A DNA stretch of 64,000 bases from Streptomyces sp. NBC_01314 (GTDB taxonomy: Bacteria; Actinomycetota; Actinomycetes; Streptomycetales; Streptomycetaceae), in contig NZ_CP108394.1 of the NCBI RefSeq assembly GCF_041435215.1, positions 9,300,001 to 9,364,000 of the forward strand, in the 5' to 3' direction. Numbering within the stretch: position 1 is the stretch's first letter; every line of letters begins with the position of its first letter. This document shows positions 10,630-20,308 of the stretch, one piece after another. The translations under genes were made by a program, and so were the position numbers. A model generated the notes under the pieces. The model was not told the DNA's origin and did not search any database. It worked only from the letters and a program-made list of their open reading frames with translations.

Positions 10630-11274
10630 GTGAGAAGCAGCGGCGACGGTACGGCTGGAGGTGCCCCCGGACGCAGGCTGGGGGACGGCGGCCCGTACCA
10701 GCTTCACGGCAGCGCGGCCGGTCACGTCCCGCAGCGGCCCACGGCTGTGCAGGACAGCGCGGAGGCGGCTCCCGAGCCGCACGAAAGCGTCGGCTACCGC
10801 GGTCCCACCGCGTGCGCGGCCGCCGGCATCACCTATCGGCAGCTCGACTACTGGGCCCGCACCGGTCTCGTGGAGCCGAGCGTGCGGTCCGCCCAGGGCT
10901 CGGGTACGCAGCGCCTCTACAGCTTCCGGGACGTCGTCGTCCTGAAGATCGTGAAACGGTTCCTCGACACGGGAGTGTCGCTGCAGAACATCCGCACCGC
11001 CGTCCAGCACCTGCGGGAGCGGGGTTTCAGCGATCTGGAGCGGATGACGCTGATGAGCGATGGCGCGACGGTCTACGAGTGCACATCGCCCGACGAGGTC
11101 CACGCCCTGCTCCAGGGCGGCCAGGGGGTCTTCGGGATCGCCGTAGGGGTGGTCTGGCGTGACGTGGAAAGCGCTCTCTCGCAGTTGCACGGGGAGCGGG
11201 TCGACACGGGGGAGACGCTCGTGGGCCACAATCCGGCGGATGAGCTCGCGCGGCGGCGGAACCGGGCGGTCTGA
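10630..11274 (+). CDS. MerR-family regulator, ResR (Rv1830) type
   Basis: A 214-aa regulator with a variable N-terminus to about residue 54, then a MerR winged helix (ACAAAGITYRQLDYWARTGL, then GTQRLYSFRDVVVLKIVKRF) and a coiled-coil dimerisation helix (LQNIRTAVQHLRER) followed by a small C-terminal domain. GGAGG precedes GTG 10630 by 6 bases. Its place after the BFN gene and before gcvP is that of Rv1830 in M. tuberculosis, a regulator tied to growth and antibiotic resilience; the target genes here cannot be read from the sequence. Confidence 0.85.
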   Translation: MRSSGDGTAGGAPGRRLGDGGPYQLHGSAAGHVPQRPTAVQDSAEAAPEPHESVGYRGPTACAAAGITYRQLDYWARTGLVEPSVRSAQGSGTQRLYSFRDVVVLKIVKRFLDTGVSLQNIRTAVQHLRERGFSDLERMTLMSDGATVYECTSPDEVHALLQGGQGVFGIAVGVVWRDVESALSQLHGERVDTGETLVGHNPADELARRRNRAV

Positions 11275-11382
11275 GGGGCGTCGCGGCGTGCTCACCCCGC
11301 GGCGAGGCGGTTCGTGGCGTAGGTGTGGCCTGCGGAGCAGGTCGTAGGGGCATTGTCAGTGGCGTAGGGCAGCATCGGAGAT

Positions 11383-12734
11383 GTGAGAACCGCGCCCACG
11401 ATCCTGCATCTCGACATGGATGCCTTCTACGCCTCGGCGGAGCAGGCGTCCAAACCGAGTCTGCGTGGGAAAGCCGTTGTCGTGGGCGGGCTCGGACCGC
11501 GCGGGGTGGTCGCGACCGCCTCGTACGAAGCGCGGGTCTTCGGGGTGCACTCGGCGATGCCGACGGCGCAGGCACGTCGGCTCGTTCCGAACGCCGCGTA
11601 TCTAACGCCGCGTTTCACGTTCTACCGGGCGATCAGCGACCAGGTCATGGGGCTGTTGCGTGATCTGTCGCCGCTGGTGGAGCCGTTGAGCCTGGATGAG
11701 GCGTTCGTGGATCTGGAGGCCGGGGACGCCGCCTGGGACGAGGCGTCGGCGCGGCTGGTGGGGGCGCGGCTGCGAGCGGACATACGGGCGGTGACCGCGC
11801 TCACGGGATCCGTCGGGCTCGCGGCCTCCAAGATGCTCGCGAAGATCGGTTCCGAGCAGGCCAAGCCGGACGGGCTGGTGTTGATCGAGCCCGGGACGGA
11901 GCGGGCGATGTTGGGGCCGATGTCCGTGCGGATTCTGCCGGGAGTGGGGCCGGCGACCGGGGACCATCTGCGGCGGGCCGGGATCACCACGGTCGAGGAG
12001 ATCGTGGAGGCGGGGGAGGACGAGGTCGTACGGCTGTTGGGGAAGGCCCACGGGCACGGGCTGTACGCGATGGCGCTGGCGCGGGACGACCGGGCGGTGG
12101 TGGCCGAGCGGGACACGAAGTCGGTGTCGGTGGAGGACACGTATGACGTGGACATCCACGACCGGGTGCGGGTCCGGATGGAGGTGCAGCTGCTCGCGGA
12201 CCGGTGTGTGCGGAGGTTGCGGGGGCCGGGCTGTCGGGGCGGACGATCGTGTTGAAGGTGCGGCGGTACGACTTTTCGACGTTGACCCGGTCCGAGACGT
12301 TGCGGGGGCCTACTGACGACCCCGCGGTGGTACGGGAAGCCGCGGCTCGGTTGCTGGAGGCCGTGGACACGACGGGTGGGGTGCGGTTGCTGGGGGTGGG
12401 GGTGAGCGGGCTCGCCGATTACACGCAGGAGGACCTGTTCGCGCAGGCGGCGGGGGAGCCGGAGCTTGCCGAGGAGGAGGCCGGGGCCGCCGCGGAGGTG
12501 CCTGTGGTGGAGGAGGGTGCGGGTGGGGAGCGGCAGTGGAGGGCCGGGCATGACGTGCGGCATGTCGAGTACGGGCATGGGTGGGTACAGGGGAGCGGGC
12601 TCGGGCGGGTGACTGTGCGCTTCGAGACGCCGCATGACGTGGGGCCAGGGCGGGTGCGGACCTTCAGAACCGACGATCCGGGGCTGGAGCCGGCGGAGCC
12701 GTTGCCGCTGGTGCCGGGTGCGGTGCCGGGCTGA
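11383..12734 (+). pseudogene. dinB: DNA polymerase IV (dinB), interrupted by a -1 frameshift
   Basis: A Y-family translesion polymerase gene split between two frames. Frame 1 (GTG 11383 to stop 12255) carries the palm and fingers with catalytic LHLDMDAFYAS and LSLDEAFVDL and the HhH region (LPGVGPATGDHL). From about 12220 the homologous reading continues in another frame (AGLSGRTIVLKVRRYDFSTL...) through the little finger (SGLADYTQEDLF) to a C-terminal extension ending at 12734. Restoring one G to the run of five at 12221-12225 would join the frames as LRGAGLSGRT, giving about 450 aa. Either the gene is inactivated or the assembly dropped one base; a truncated 290-aa product would lack the DNA-gripping domain. 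No clear ribosome site precedes the GTG. Confidence 0.85.
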
Positions 12735-12779
12735 GGCCGGCGGGGACCGCCGGTCCGCGTCGTTGTGGTGGAGCGCCGT

Positions 12780-13080
12780 TGCGGCGGGATCAAGGGGGCC
12801 GGCGTGAGGAACGGGGATGGTGGAGGGGCCGGGCGAGGCAGGGGGAAGCCAGGCCGGACGGGGAAACGTGGGTCGGGGAGAAAGACGGGGGGAGGGTGAA
12901 GCGAGGTGCGGGGGAGGCCGGAAGGGCGGGGCGCGAAGGTGCGGAGAAGTTGGGGAGGGTGGAGAGGGGTGCGGGGCGGCAGGAGGGGCGGGGGCGGAGT
13001 GAGCCGGGGACGGAAGGAAGGTAGGAAGGATCGTAGGGCCGAAGAAGGGCAGGTAGGAGACGTCAGGCAGGCGGAGTGCA
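12780..13080 (+). repeat. Purine-rich (G/A) low-complexity tract
   Basis: About 300 bases between dinB and the PRC-barrel gene are strongly G/A-skewed on the plus strand, with many GGGG and GGAAGG-type blocks. Open frames here translate to repetitive Arg/Gly sequence with no family signature, so I call it noncoding. The G-blocks could form quadruplexes. It lies between two convergent genes. Confidence 0.6.
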
Positions 13081-13181
13081 TGTAGTTAGGGGCTGCCGAG
13101 GTGGTTCCGGGTCGGCCCTGCTGGGCGGTTGAGGGCTTGCGGTGGGTGCCTCTGCGGCCAGGAAGGCCCCTGGGCCCTTTG

Positions 13182-13550
13182 TCAGGCGTCTTCCTGGCCC
13201 GTCACGTTTCCGAAGTTGTGGTTCATGGGTGGGGGCGGGGCTATGTCGAGGCCGTAGTGGTGGTAGAGCTGGAGTTCTTGTTCGGGGGAGAGGTGGCGGC
13301 CTACGCCGAAGTCGGGGGCGTCTTTGATGAGGGTGCGGTCGAAGGGGACGCGGAGTGTGCCTTCGATCAGTTCGCTGGGCTCCAGGGGGACGAAGGCGTC
13401 GCGGCCGAAGAAGCCCATGCGTATCGCGGCCCACTCGGGGGTGCCGGTGGCGTCGTCCAGATAGACCTCGTCCACGGTGCCGATCTTGCTGCCCTTGCGG
13501 TCGAACGCCTTGCGGCCGATCAGGTTGCGTGGGTCGATGTCGGTCTGCAC
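13182..13550 (-). CDS. PRC-barrel domain protein
   Basis: A 122-aa cytosolic protein. The PRC barrel spans about residues 8-80 (IGRKAFDRKGSKIGTVDEVY, then PEWAAIRMGFFG and FVPLEPSELIEG). The C-terminal part has GVGRHLSPEQELQLYHHYGL, a segment typical of the actinobacterial members. PRC barrels bind partners or RNA in photosystem, RimM and stress proteins; the role of this one is unknown. GTG 13550 has GGAGG about 5 bases upstream. It is transcribed divergently from gcvP and convergently to dinB. Confidence 0.85.
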   Translation of the reverse strand: MQTDIDPRNLIGRKAFDRKGSKIGTVDEVYLDDATGTPEWAAIRMGFFGRDAFVPLEPSELIEGTLRVPFDRTLIKDAPDFGVGRHLSPEQELQLYHHYGLDIAPPPPMNHNFGNVTGQEDA

Positions 13551-13656
13551 GGGCCCTCCAGGTGGTCGCAGAGGGGGCGCGAATCATCCCTCCCCACTAC
13601 GAAAAGGCACATCAGGGAAGGTGGCCACTCGAAGACTCGCGCGTCGGCCCCGCTGA

Positions 13657-13662
13657 TACCCT
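13657..13662 (+). promoter_or_regulatory. Likely -10 element of the gcvP transcript
   Basis: TGATACCCT (extended -10 type; hexamer TACCCT) lies about 18 bases before the first riboswitch stem, so transcription would start near 13669. A matching -35 is not convincing. Confidence 0.4.
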
Positions 13663-13679
13663 GGCAGCGGCTGCTGACC

Positions 13680-13876
13680 CCGTGCGGGAGAGTCCTCCGG
13701 ACACCATCCGGAAGGCGCCGAAGGAGCAAATCCTCCCCGGAATCTCTCAGGCACACGTACCGCACGGACGAGGTCACTCTGGAAAGCAGGGCGGGTGCCA
13801 CGGCTCCCGCTCTCACCGACGGTGAAAGCCGGTTCGTACCTGGACCGGTGAAGCTCTCAGGTTGAGATGACAGAGG
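13680..13876 (+). promoter_or_regulatory. Tandem glycine riboswitch controlling gcvP
   Basis: Two glycine aptamers lie head to tail. Aptamer I is closed by CCGTGCGG (13680-13687) pairing with CCGCACGG (13760-13767) and holds GGAGAG, GCGCCGAAGGAGCAA and CTCTCAGGCA. After a short linker, aptamer II is closed by CTCTG (13777-13781) and CAGAG (13871-13875), with the conserved GGTGAAGCTCTCAGG and GAGATGACAGAG segments. Such tandem switches turn glycine-cleavage genes on when glycine is abundant; in S. griseus a glycine riboswitch ahead of gcvP is known. An AGGAGG ribosome site begins about 55 bases after the second aptamer. Confidence 0.93.
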
Positions 13877-13944
13877 GGGAGGCCGTCGGGGCGCCCGTGC
13901 CGTGGTGCCCCTCGAAGGTCGTGTCTGACCAGGAGGCCTCCGCA

Positions 13945-16830
13945 ATGACCGCCCACCGCATTCCACTCTCCGAGCTCGAACAGGGCATCCCCTTCGAGCG
14001 GCGCCACATCGGCCCGGACGTCGAGGCCCGGGCCAAGATGCTCGCGCACGTCGGGTACGGCTCGCTCGACGAGCTGACGGCGGCCGCGGTCCCGGACGTG
14101 ATCAAGAACACCGAGGCGCTGGACCTTCCCGGCGCGCGTACCGAGGCCGAGGTGCTCGCCGAGCTGCGTTCGCTCGCGGACCGCAATCAGGTGCTCGGCT
14201 CGATGATCGGGCTCGGGTACTACGGGACGTTCACGCCGCCAGTGATTCTGCGGAATGTGATGGAGAACCCGGCCTGGTACACCGCCTACACGCCGTATCA
14301 GCCCGAGATCTCCCAGGGGCGGCTCGAGGCTCTTCTCAATTTCCAGACCATGGTGGCCGAGCTGACCGGTCTGCCCACCTCCGGGGCGTCCCTGCTCGAC
14401 GAGGGCACCGCCGCCGCCGAGGCCATGGCGTTGTCCCGGCGTATGGGCAAGAACAAGAAGGGGCTCTTCCTCGTCGACGCGGACGTGCTGCCGCAGACGA
14501 TCGCCGTGATCGAGACCCGCGCCGAGCCGGCCGGCGTCGAGGTCGTCGTCGCCGACCTCGGTGCGGGAATCCCGGCCGACATCGCCGGGCGGGAGATCAA
14601 CGGGGTGCTGCTGCAGTACCCGGGTGCCTCCGGTGTCGTACGGGATCTGAAGCCGGTCATCGAGCAGGCGCACGCGCTCGGCGCGCTCGTCACCGTCGCC
14701 GCCGATCTGCTGGCGCTGACGCTTCTCTCCCCGCCCGGTGAGCTGGGTGCGGACATCGCGGTCGGGACGACTCAGCGGTTCGGTGTGCCGATGGCCTTCG
14801 GCGGGCCGCACGCGGGTTACATGGCCGTGCGGGAGAAGTTCGCGCGCAGCCTGCCCGGACGTCTCGTCGGGGTCTCCGTGGACGCGGACGGGCACAAGGC
14901 GTACCGGCTCGCCCTGCAGACGCGGGAGCAGCACATCCGCCGGGAGAAGGCGACCAGCAACATCTGCACGGCGCAGGTACTGCTCGCCGTGATGGCCGGT
15001 ATGTACGCCGTGTACCACGGGCCGGAGGGGCTGCGGACCATCGCCCGCCGTACCCACCGGTACGCCACCGTGCTCGCCGCGGGGCTCGCGGCCGGTGGGA
15101 TCGAGGTCGTGCACGGCGCGTACTTCGACACGCTCACCGTGCGGGTGCCGGGGCGGGCCGGTGAGGTCGTGGCAGCCGCTCGGGAACATGGCGTGAACCT
15201 GCACCTCGTGGACGCCGACCTGGTGTCGATCTCCTGCGACGAGACCACGACGCGGGCGCAGCTGGGTGCCGTATGGACCGCGTTCGGGGTGGAGGGGGAC
15301 GTCGAGGCCCTCGATGCCGCTGCCGCGGACACGCTGCCTCAGGTGCTGCTGCGGTCGGACGACTACCTCACGCACCCGGTGTTCCACGACCACCGCTCCG
15401 AGACCGCGATGTTGCGCTATCTGCGCCGGCTCGCCGACCGGGACTACGCGCTGGACCGGGGCATGATCCCGCTGGGTTCCTGCACGATGAAGCTCAACGC
15501 GACCACCGAGATGGAGCCGGTGACATGGCCCGAGTTCGGGCAGGTGCACCCGTTCGCGCCCGCCGCGCAGGCGCAGGGGTATCTCACGCTCATCCGTGAG
15601 CTGGAGGAGTGGCTGGCGGAGGCCACCGGGTACGACAAGGTGTCGCTGCAGCCGAACGCGGGCTCGCAGGGTGAGCTGGCCGGACTGCTCGCCGTACGCG
15701 GGTACCACCGGGCGGGCGGCGACGAGCAGCGGACCGTGTGCCTCATCCCGTCCTCCGCGCACGGCACCAACGCGGCGAGCGCCGTCATGGCCGGCATGAA
15801 GGTCGTCGTCGTGAAGACCGCCGACGACGGCGAGATCGACGTCGACGACCTGCGGGCGAAGATCGAGCAGTACCGCGACGAGCTGTCCGTGCTGATGATC
15901 ACGTATCCGTCGACGCACGGGGTGTTCGAGGAGCACGTGGCCGACATCTGCGCGCAGGTGCACGACGCGGGCGGCCAGGTGTACGTCGACGGCGCCAACC
16001 TCAACGCGCTGGTGGGTCTCGCCAAGCCGGGGCACTTCGGTGGCGACGTCTCACACCTGAACCTGCACAAGACGTTCTGCATCCCGCACGGCGGCGGTGG
16101 GCCGGGTGTCGGTCCGGTGGCGGTGCGCGAGCACCTCGCGCCGTACCTGCCGAACCACCCGCTGCAGCCCGCGGCCGGTCCGGAGACGGGTGTGGGGCCG
16201 GTCTCGGCGGCGCCGTGGGGCTCGGCGGGCATTCTGCCGATCTCGTGGGCGTACGTCCGGCTCATGGGCGGTGAAGGGCTGAAGCGGGCCACGCAGGTGG
16301 CGGTGCTCAGCGCCAACTACGTCGCCAAGCGGCTGGAGCCGCACTACCCGGTGCTGTACACCGGTCCGGACGGGCTCGTGGCACACGAGTGCATCATCGA
16401 CCTGCGGCCGCTGGCCAAGTCGACCGGGGTGAGCGTCGACGACATCGCCAAGCGGCTCATCGACTACGGCTTCCACGCGCCGACGATGTCGTTCCCGGTG
16501 GCCGGGACGCTGATGATCGAGCCGACCGAGTCGGAGGACCTCGCTGAGCTGGACCGGTTCTGCGAGGCGATGATCGCGATCCGCGCGGAGATCGAGAAGG
16601 TCGGCTCGGGCGAGTGGCCCGCGGACGACAACCCGCTGCGGAACGCGCCGCACACCGCGGGCGCGCTCGGCGGGGAGTGGAAGCACGCCTACACGCGCGA
16701 GGAGGCGGTCTTCCCTGCCGGGGTCTCGCGCGCCGACAAGTACTGGCCGCCGGTGCGCCGGATCGACCAGGCCTTCGGTGACCGGAACCTGGTCTGTTCC
16801 TGCCCGCCGCTGGACGCTTACGAAGCGTAG
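13945..16830 (+). CDS. gcvP: Glycine dehydrogenase (decarboxylating), P protein
   Basis: A 961-aa single-chain P protein of the glycine cleavage system: it decarboxylates glycine with PLP and passes the aminomethyl group to the lipoyl arm of GcvH. The N-terminal half starts with FERRHIGPD and includes [14 protein letters not shown]; the C-terminal half has the Gly-rich PLP segment [20 protein letters not shown] with the Schiff-base Lys at about 709. ATG 13945 has AGGAGG at 13931-13936. The in-frame ATG 13867 lies inside the second riboswitch aptamer and is rejected. gcvT and gcvH are not in the window. Expression should follow glycine through the riboswitch. Confidence 0.97.
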   Translation: MTAHRIPLSELEQGIPFERRHIGPDVEARAKMLAHVGYGSLDELTAAAVPDVIKNTEALDLPGARTEAEVLAELRSLADRNQVLGSMIGLGYYGTFTPPVILRNVMENPAWYTAYTPYQPEISQGRLEALLNFQTMVAELTGLPTSGASLLDEGTAAAEAMALSRRMGKNKKGLFLVDADVLPQTIAVIETRAEPAGVEVVVADLGAGIPADIAGREINGVLLQYPGASGVVRDLKPVIEQAHALGALVTVAADLLALTLLSPPGELGADIAVGTTQRFGVPMAFGGPHAGYMAVREKFARSLPGRLVGVSVDADGHKAYRLALQTREQHIRREKATSNICTAQVLLAVMAGMYAVYHGPEGLRTIARRTHRYATVLAAGLAAGGIEVVHGAYFDTLTVRVPGRAGEVVAAAREHGVNLHLVDADLVSISCDETTTRAQLGAVWTAFGVEGDVEALDAAAADTLPQVLLRSDDYLTHPVFHDHRSETAMLRYLRRLADRDYALDRGMIPLGSCTMKLNATTEMEPVTWPEFGQVHPFAPAAQAQGYLTLIRELEEWLAEATGYDKVSLQPNAGSQGELAGLLAVRGYHRAGGDEQRTVCLIPSSAHGTNAASAVMAGMKVVVVKTADDGEIDVDDLRAKIEQYRDELSVLMITYPSTHGVFEEHVADICAQVHDAGGQVYVDGANLNALVGLAKPGHFGGDVSHLNLHKTFCIPHGGGGPGVGPVAVREHLAPYLPNHPLQPAAGPETGVGPVSAAPWGSAGILPISWAYVRLMGGEGLKRATQVAVLSANYVAKRLEPHYPVLYTGPDGLVAHECIIDLRPLAKSTGVSVDDIAKRLIDYGFHAPTMSFPVAGTLMIEPTESEDLAELDRFCEAMIAIRAEIEKVGSGEWPADDNPLRNAPHTAGALGGEWKHAYTREEAVFPAGVSRADKYWPPVRRIDQAFGDRNLVCSCPPLDAYEA

Positions 16831-16849
16831 TCGGGCGCGGATACGCGTC

Positions 16850-16885
16850 GGGGCCGGTTCGGAGAGTGCTTCTCCGGCCGGCCCC
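16850..16885 (+). terminator. gcvP terminator hairpin
   Basis: GGGGCCGG with GGAGA (16850-16865) pairs with TCTCC and GGCCGGCCCC (16871-16885), followed by TCTTCTGT. It lies 19 bases after the gcvP stop and may also serve the convergent gene on the other strand. Confidence 0.7.
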
Positions 16886-16945
16886 TCTTCTGTCGGGCGG
16901 GCGTCCTGTGCGAGGACGCTCGCCCTGCGCGCACGTGAGTGCGGC

Positions 16946-17146
16946 TCAGGCGGCTGTCATCACTGTGCCCATCGGGCGGTGCGGCGCGATGATCTGGCCG
17001 TCCGGCAGGAGCTCACCGGTGTCCTCGAAGAGCAGAACGCCGTTGCAGAGCAGGCTCCATCCCTGCTCCGGGTGGTGCGCCACGAGTCGGGCACCCTCCC
17101 GGTCGGCGGATTCGGCAGTCGGGCACAGTGGCTGGTGCTGGCACAT
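16946..17146 (-). CDS. DUF5999 family small protein
   Basis: A 66-aa protein beginning MCQHQPLCPTAESADREGA and containing HHPEQGWSLLCNGVLLFEDTG and LLPDGQIIAPHRP, which I recognise as a small Streptomyces-wide family (DUF5999). Two cysteines in the first eight residues and one later could bind metal; the function is unknown. The start is ATG 17146, where the conserved sequence begins; upstream in-frame codons add an unconserved extension. No clear ribosome site is visible. Confidence 0.8.
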   Translation of the reverse strand: MCQHQPLCPTAESADREGARLVAHHPEQGWSLLCNGVLLFEDTGELLPDGQIIAPHRPMGTVMTAA

Positions 17147-17480
17147 GGTTGTTGGGATCTTTCGGTTTGTCGTGTGGTCTGAGATGGCTGTTTTGTCTGT
17201 CCCGCGGCTTGATGCCCCGTTCATGGCCGCCCCCCGTTGTGATAAATCGGTCCGGTCCCAGTGTTGCCCCATGGACGCCAATCCGCAGGCATTTCGCAGC
17301 ACGACTTCTTCACAGGTTGATGACGCAACGCCGGTCCGGATGGTTCATCTTCGTCGCACTGTCCCTTCGGGTGGTTCGCCATGGTCGGATGGGGCTAGTC
17401 CGGCGGCGGGGAAGACCTGCGAATGGCTCGTACGAGCGTATTGGCGCCCGAAAGAGCGGGGATTTCCGGTCGGGGAAACA
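17147..17480. other. Intergenic stretch without a recognisable gene
   Basis: This stretch lies between the DUF5999 start and the terminator of the next minus-strand gene. Composition is less GC-skewed than coding DNA, and the frames open here show no family signature. It presumably holds the DUF5999 promoter, which I cannot place. Confidence 0.4.
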
Positions 17481-17516
17481 AGTGCCCCGCTGCCGGGAAA
17501 TCGGCAGCGGGGCACT
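17481..17516 (-). terminator. Strong hairpin terminator
   Basis: A perfect 15-bp stem (AGTGCCCCGCTGCCG at 17481-17495 with its complement at 17502-17516) with a 6-base loop, followed on the minus strand by TGTTTCCCC. It lies 31 bases past the stop of the minus-strand gene that ends at 17548. Confidence 0.85.
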
Positions 17517-17547
17517 AGCGGTACGAATGACGGGGCGGGCCGGGTTT

Positions 17548-18132
17548 TCAGGCGGGTGATCCCAGTAGCGGGGCGGGTGTCAGTCGGGTGGTCAGCACCG
17601 GGAGGAGATCGGCGACCCGGTGTGGTCGGTGGGCCGCTATGCCGGGCGGTGCGGGTGCCAGCGGGACCAGCAGGTCGGTCGGTGCCGGGTGGCCGGTGGC
17701 GCCGTCGGCGGTGGGGTCGGCGTGCAGCCAGAGCATGAGCATGTAGAGCTCGGGCACCGACAGCAGGCGTGGCTGGTAGGGCTGCTGCATGACCTCGGCC
17801 TGGCGCAGGGCGCGCTCGGTGGAGGTGATGTACGGGCCCTCGAAGAAGTGCGAGAACGCCCAGCCGTCCGGGGTCAGCCGGGTTTCGGCGGCGGCCACGG
17901 CGCGGTCGCCGCAGCGGATCAGGAACCGCCATCCGGTGAGCCGGGCGGTGCCCGTGCCGTCCGGGGAGATCCGGTCGAGTACGTGGACGGGCAGCGGGAG
18001 TTCGGGTGTGGCGGGGCCCTGGGCCTTCTTCAGGGAGGGGGTTCGCGCCTCGTGGACGGCGGTGGGAGAACCGAGTGCCGTGAGGACGGTGCGCAGGGCG
18101 GGCGCGGGAGCCGGGGGAACATGCAGCGGCAT
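17548..18132 (-). CDS. Hypothetical protein, Streptomyces type
   Basis: A 194-aa protein of unknown function that I do not assign to a named family. The sequence is a normal globular one: GWRFLIRCGDRAVAAAETRL, WAFSHFFEGPYITSTERALRQAE and SVPELYMLMLWLHADP are well-mixed segments, and the C-terminus is Pro/Ala-rich. There is no signal peptide or transmembrane helix. GAGAGG lies about 13 bases before ATG 18132, and a strong terminator follows the stop. It stands alone, with a 571-base gap upstream. Confidence 0.7.
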   Translation of the reverse strand: MPLHVPPAPAPALRTVLTALGSPTAVHEARTPSLKKAQGPATPELPLPVHVLDRISPDGTGTARLTGWRFLIRCGDRAVAAAETRLTPDGWAFSHFFEGPYITSTERALRQAEVMQQPYQPRLLSVPELYMLMLWLHADPTADGATGHPAPTDLLVPLAPAPPGIAAHRPHRVADLLPVLTTRLTPAPLLGSPA

Positions 18133-18703
18133 GGTGGGTCGCCTCTCAATTCGACAGGCACGGTGGCGCGAGGGCGGGGGCGGACGGCGCTGTCAGCTCT
18201 CGGGGATCGGAGAGACGGATGCCCGGGGTCCGGTGCGTGGGTAGGGTCCGCCGTGCGTGGCCTGACGGCAGGACCGAGGACCGCGAGGGCCGACTCTCAG
18301 CCTCGTTTGCGGAGTTTATACGACACGTGTTCACACGATGTTTCGGCTAGCCGTTCCGAATATGAAGGGCAAGGCGGTATCCGGTCGCCGGAGCATAGGT
18401 ATCGCCCCCGATTTTCTGTGGGGGTGCGTCGGTGACCTCGGATTACCGTCGCGCAGCGGACGGCCGGTTCTCGTCGGCACTTTTCACGAAAGCCCCCCGG
18501 ACAGAAAGCGCGTGCTCATTCATGCCCGCTGAATGTGCCAGAAGCACGCGGAGTGAATAAGGTCGGAGGTGACCGCGTTCAGTCTAGCGTGTGCAGGTCG
18601 TACGTGGGACGTTATCAGCGGCTCTGTCTGGGCATCATCAACCGTGGACCCGGGACAGCAGTGGCCGAGTCGTCGGCCTGCCCATCCGAGGAGGGACACT
18701 TCG
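18133..18703. other. Long intergenic region upstream of the GCS2-type ligase
   Basis: A 571-base gap between divergent genes. It is richer in AT than its surroundings (for example TTTATA near 18316) and holds the palindrome ACACGTGT at 18323-18330 and the inverted repeat CATTCA-N7-TGAATG at 18517-18535. No coding signature was found. Both flanking promoters probably lie here and the palindromes may be operators. Confidence 0.4.
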
Positions 18704-20218
18704 ATGGGGGAAAAGGTCGTGGCGGGGCCGTTCGGCCTCTCCGATCGCCAGCAGTACCGTGACAAGCTCCGGCAGTGCCTGACGGGGCTGGCGCGGCTGC
18801 TGGAGGAGAAGCGGTTCGACCGCCCCAGGAACCTCATGGGTGTGGAGATCGAGCTGAATCTCGTCGACGGTGAAGGTCTGCCGAGAATGATGAATGCGCA
18901 AGTACTTGAACGGATTGCGAGCCGAGATTTCCAAACAGAACTCGCCATGTTCAATCTGGAAGTCAACATAGCTCCACATCGGCTGGACGGTCGGGTATTC
19001 GACCAGCTTTCCGAGGAGCTGCGCACCTCCCTCGCGTACGCGGACCGCAAAGCGATCGAGGTGGGCGCGGGCATCGTGATGATCGGCATCCTGCCCACGC
19101 TGGGCCGTGATGACCTGGTCTCCTCGAATCTCTCCGAGGGCGACCGCTACACCCTGCTGAACGACCAGATCGTCGCCGCCCGCGGCGAGGACTTCACCCT
19201 GGACATCGACGGGGTGGAGCGGCTCGTCTGCACCTCGAAGTCCATCGCGCCGGAAGCCGCCTGCACCTCCGTGCAGTTGCATCTCCAGGTCACCCCGGGC
19301 CGGTTCGCCGACGTGTGGAACGCCGCCCAGGCGGTCGCCGCCGCGCAGGTCGCCATCGGCGCCAACTCGCCGTTCCTGTTCGGGCACGAGCTGTGGCGGG
19401 AGTCGCGGCCGCCGCTGTTCCAGCAGTCCACCGACACCCGGCCGCCCGAACTCCAGGCCCAGGGGGTGCGGCCCCGCACCTGGTTCGGGGAGCGGTGGAT
19501 CTCCTCGGCGTACGACCTCTTCGAGGAGAACCTGCGTTTCTTCCCGGCCCTGCTGCCCATCTGCGACGACGAGGATCCGATCGGCGTCCTCGACGCGGGC
19601 GGCATTCCCTCACTCGCCGAACTCACCCTGCACAACGGCACGATCTACCGCTGGAACCGTCCCGTCTACGGCATCGCCGAGGGGGTCCCGCATCTGCGCG
19701 TCGAGAACCGGGTGCTGCCCGCCGGGCCGACCATCACGGACGTGATCGCCAACGCGGCCTTCTACTACGGGGTCGTACGCGCTCTCGCCGAGGAGTCGCG
19801 GCCCGTCTGGACGCGGCTGCCGTTCGAGGCGGCCGCCGCCAACTTCGACGAGGCGTGCCGGCACGGCATCGACGCGCGGTTGCAGTGGCCGCGCGGGCGC
19901 TACGGCGGCATGGGGCCGGTGGACGCGGTGAACCTGGTACGGGACGAGCTGTTGCCGCTCGCCGAGGTGGGGCTGGACGCGTGGGGCGTCGAGCCGGTCG
20001 ACCGGGACTTCTACCTCGGCGTGATCGAAGAGCGCTGTCGGCGACGGGTCAACGGGGCGTCCTGGCAGGTGGAAACGTTCCATCAGGCTCTGGCGAAGGG
20101 CCTCGGCCGGGACGCGGCGCTGGCCGCCACCACGCGGCGGTACTGCGAGCTGATGCACTCCGGGGAGCCGGTCCACAGCTGGCCGGTCGGGCTGCCGGAG
20201 CCGGTGCCGCTGGGCTGA
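18704..20218 (+). CDS. Glutamate-cysteine ligase family 2 (GCS2) protein
   Basis: A 504-aa cytosolic ATP-dependent carboxylate-amine ligase. The start MGEKVVAGPFGL has GAGGAGGG about 10 bases upstream; the longer in-frame start at 18569 has none. Family motifs are clear: MGVEIELNLVDGEG (metal and glutamate binding), FQTELAMFNLEVNIAP, CTSVQLHLQVTPG, ANSPFLFGHELWRESRPPLF and VHLRVENRVLPAGP-like RVENRVLPAGPT. Members make gamma-glutamyl amides, from gamma-glutamylcysteine in ergothioneine synthesis (EgtA) to unknown substrates. No ergothioneine genes neighbour it, so the acceptor amine is not predictable. Confidence 0.82.
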   Translation: MGEKVVAGPFGLSDRQQYRDKLRQCLTGLARLLEEKRFDRPRNLMGVEIELNLVDGEGLPRMMNAQVLERIASRDFQTELAMFNLEVNIAPHRLDGRVFDQLSEELRTSLAYADRKAIEVGAGIVMIGILPTLGRDDLVSSNLSEGDRYTLLNDQIVAARGEDFTLDIDGVERLVCTSKSIAPEAACTSVQLHLQVTPGRFADVWNAAQAVAAAQVAIGANSPFLFGHELWRESRPPLFQQSTDTRPPELQAQGVRPRTWFGERWISSAYDLFEENLRFFPALLPICDDEDPIGVLDAGGIPSLAELTLHNGTIYRWNRPVYGIAEGVPHLRVENRVLPAGPTITDVIANAAFYYGVVRALAEESRPVWTRLPFEAAAANFDEACRHGIDARLQWPRGRYGGMGPVDAVNLVRDELLPLAEVGLDAWGVEPVDRDFYLGVIEERCRRRVNGASWQVETFHQALAKGLGRDAALAATTRRYCELMHSGEPVHSWPVGLPEPVPLG

Positions 20219-20308
20219 GGGGCCGCCTGTGAGGGTAGCCGCCGGAATGTTCCGGACCGCCGCGGGTGATGATGGACCCTCGGCGGGGCCGGACAGCTGG
20301 AGGCGTGG

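Noticed and set aside
12779..13024. Small Arg/Gly-rich open frames
   Set aside because: They are repetitive translations of a purine-rich tract, without ribosome sites or conservation features.
13867..13869. ATG 13867 as gcvP start
   Set aside because: It lies inside the second riboswitch aptamer; ATG 13945 has a perfect AGGAGG and starts the conserved protein.
13813..16035. 740-codon minus-strand frame opposite gcvP
   Set aside because: It is the antisense shadow of a well-conserved gene; the composition (His/Arg/Val-rich) is that of a third-frame shadow.
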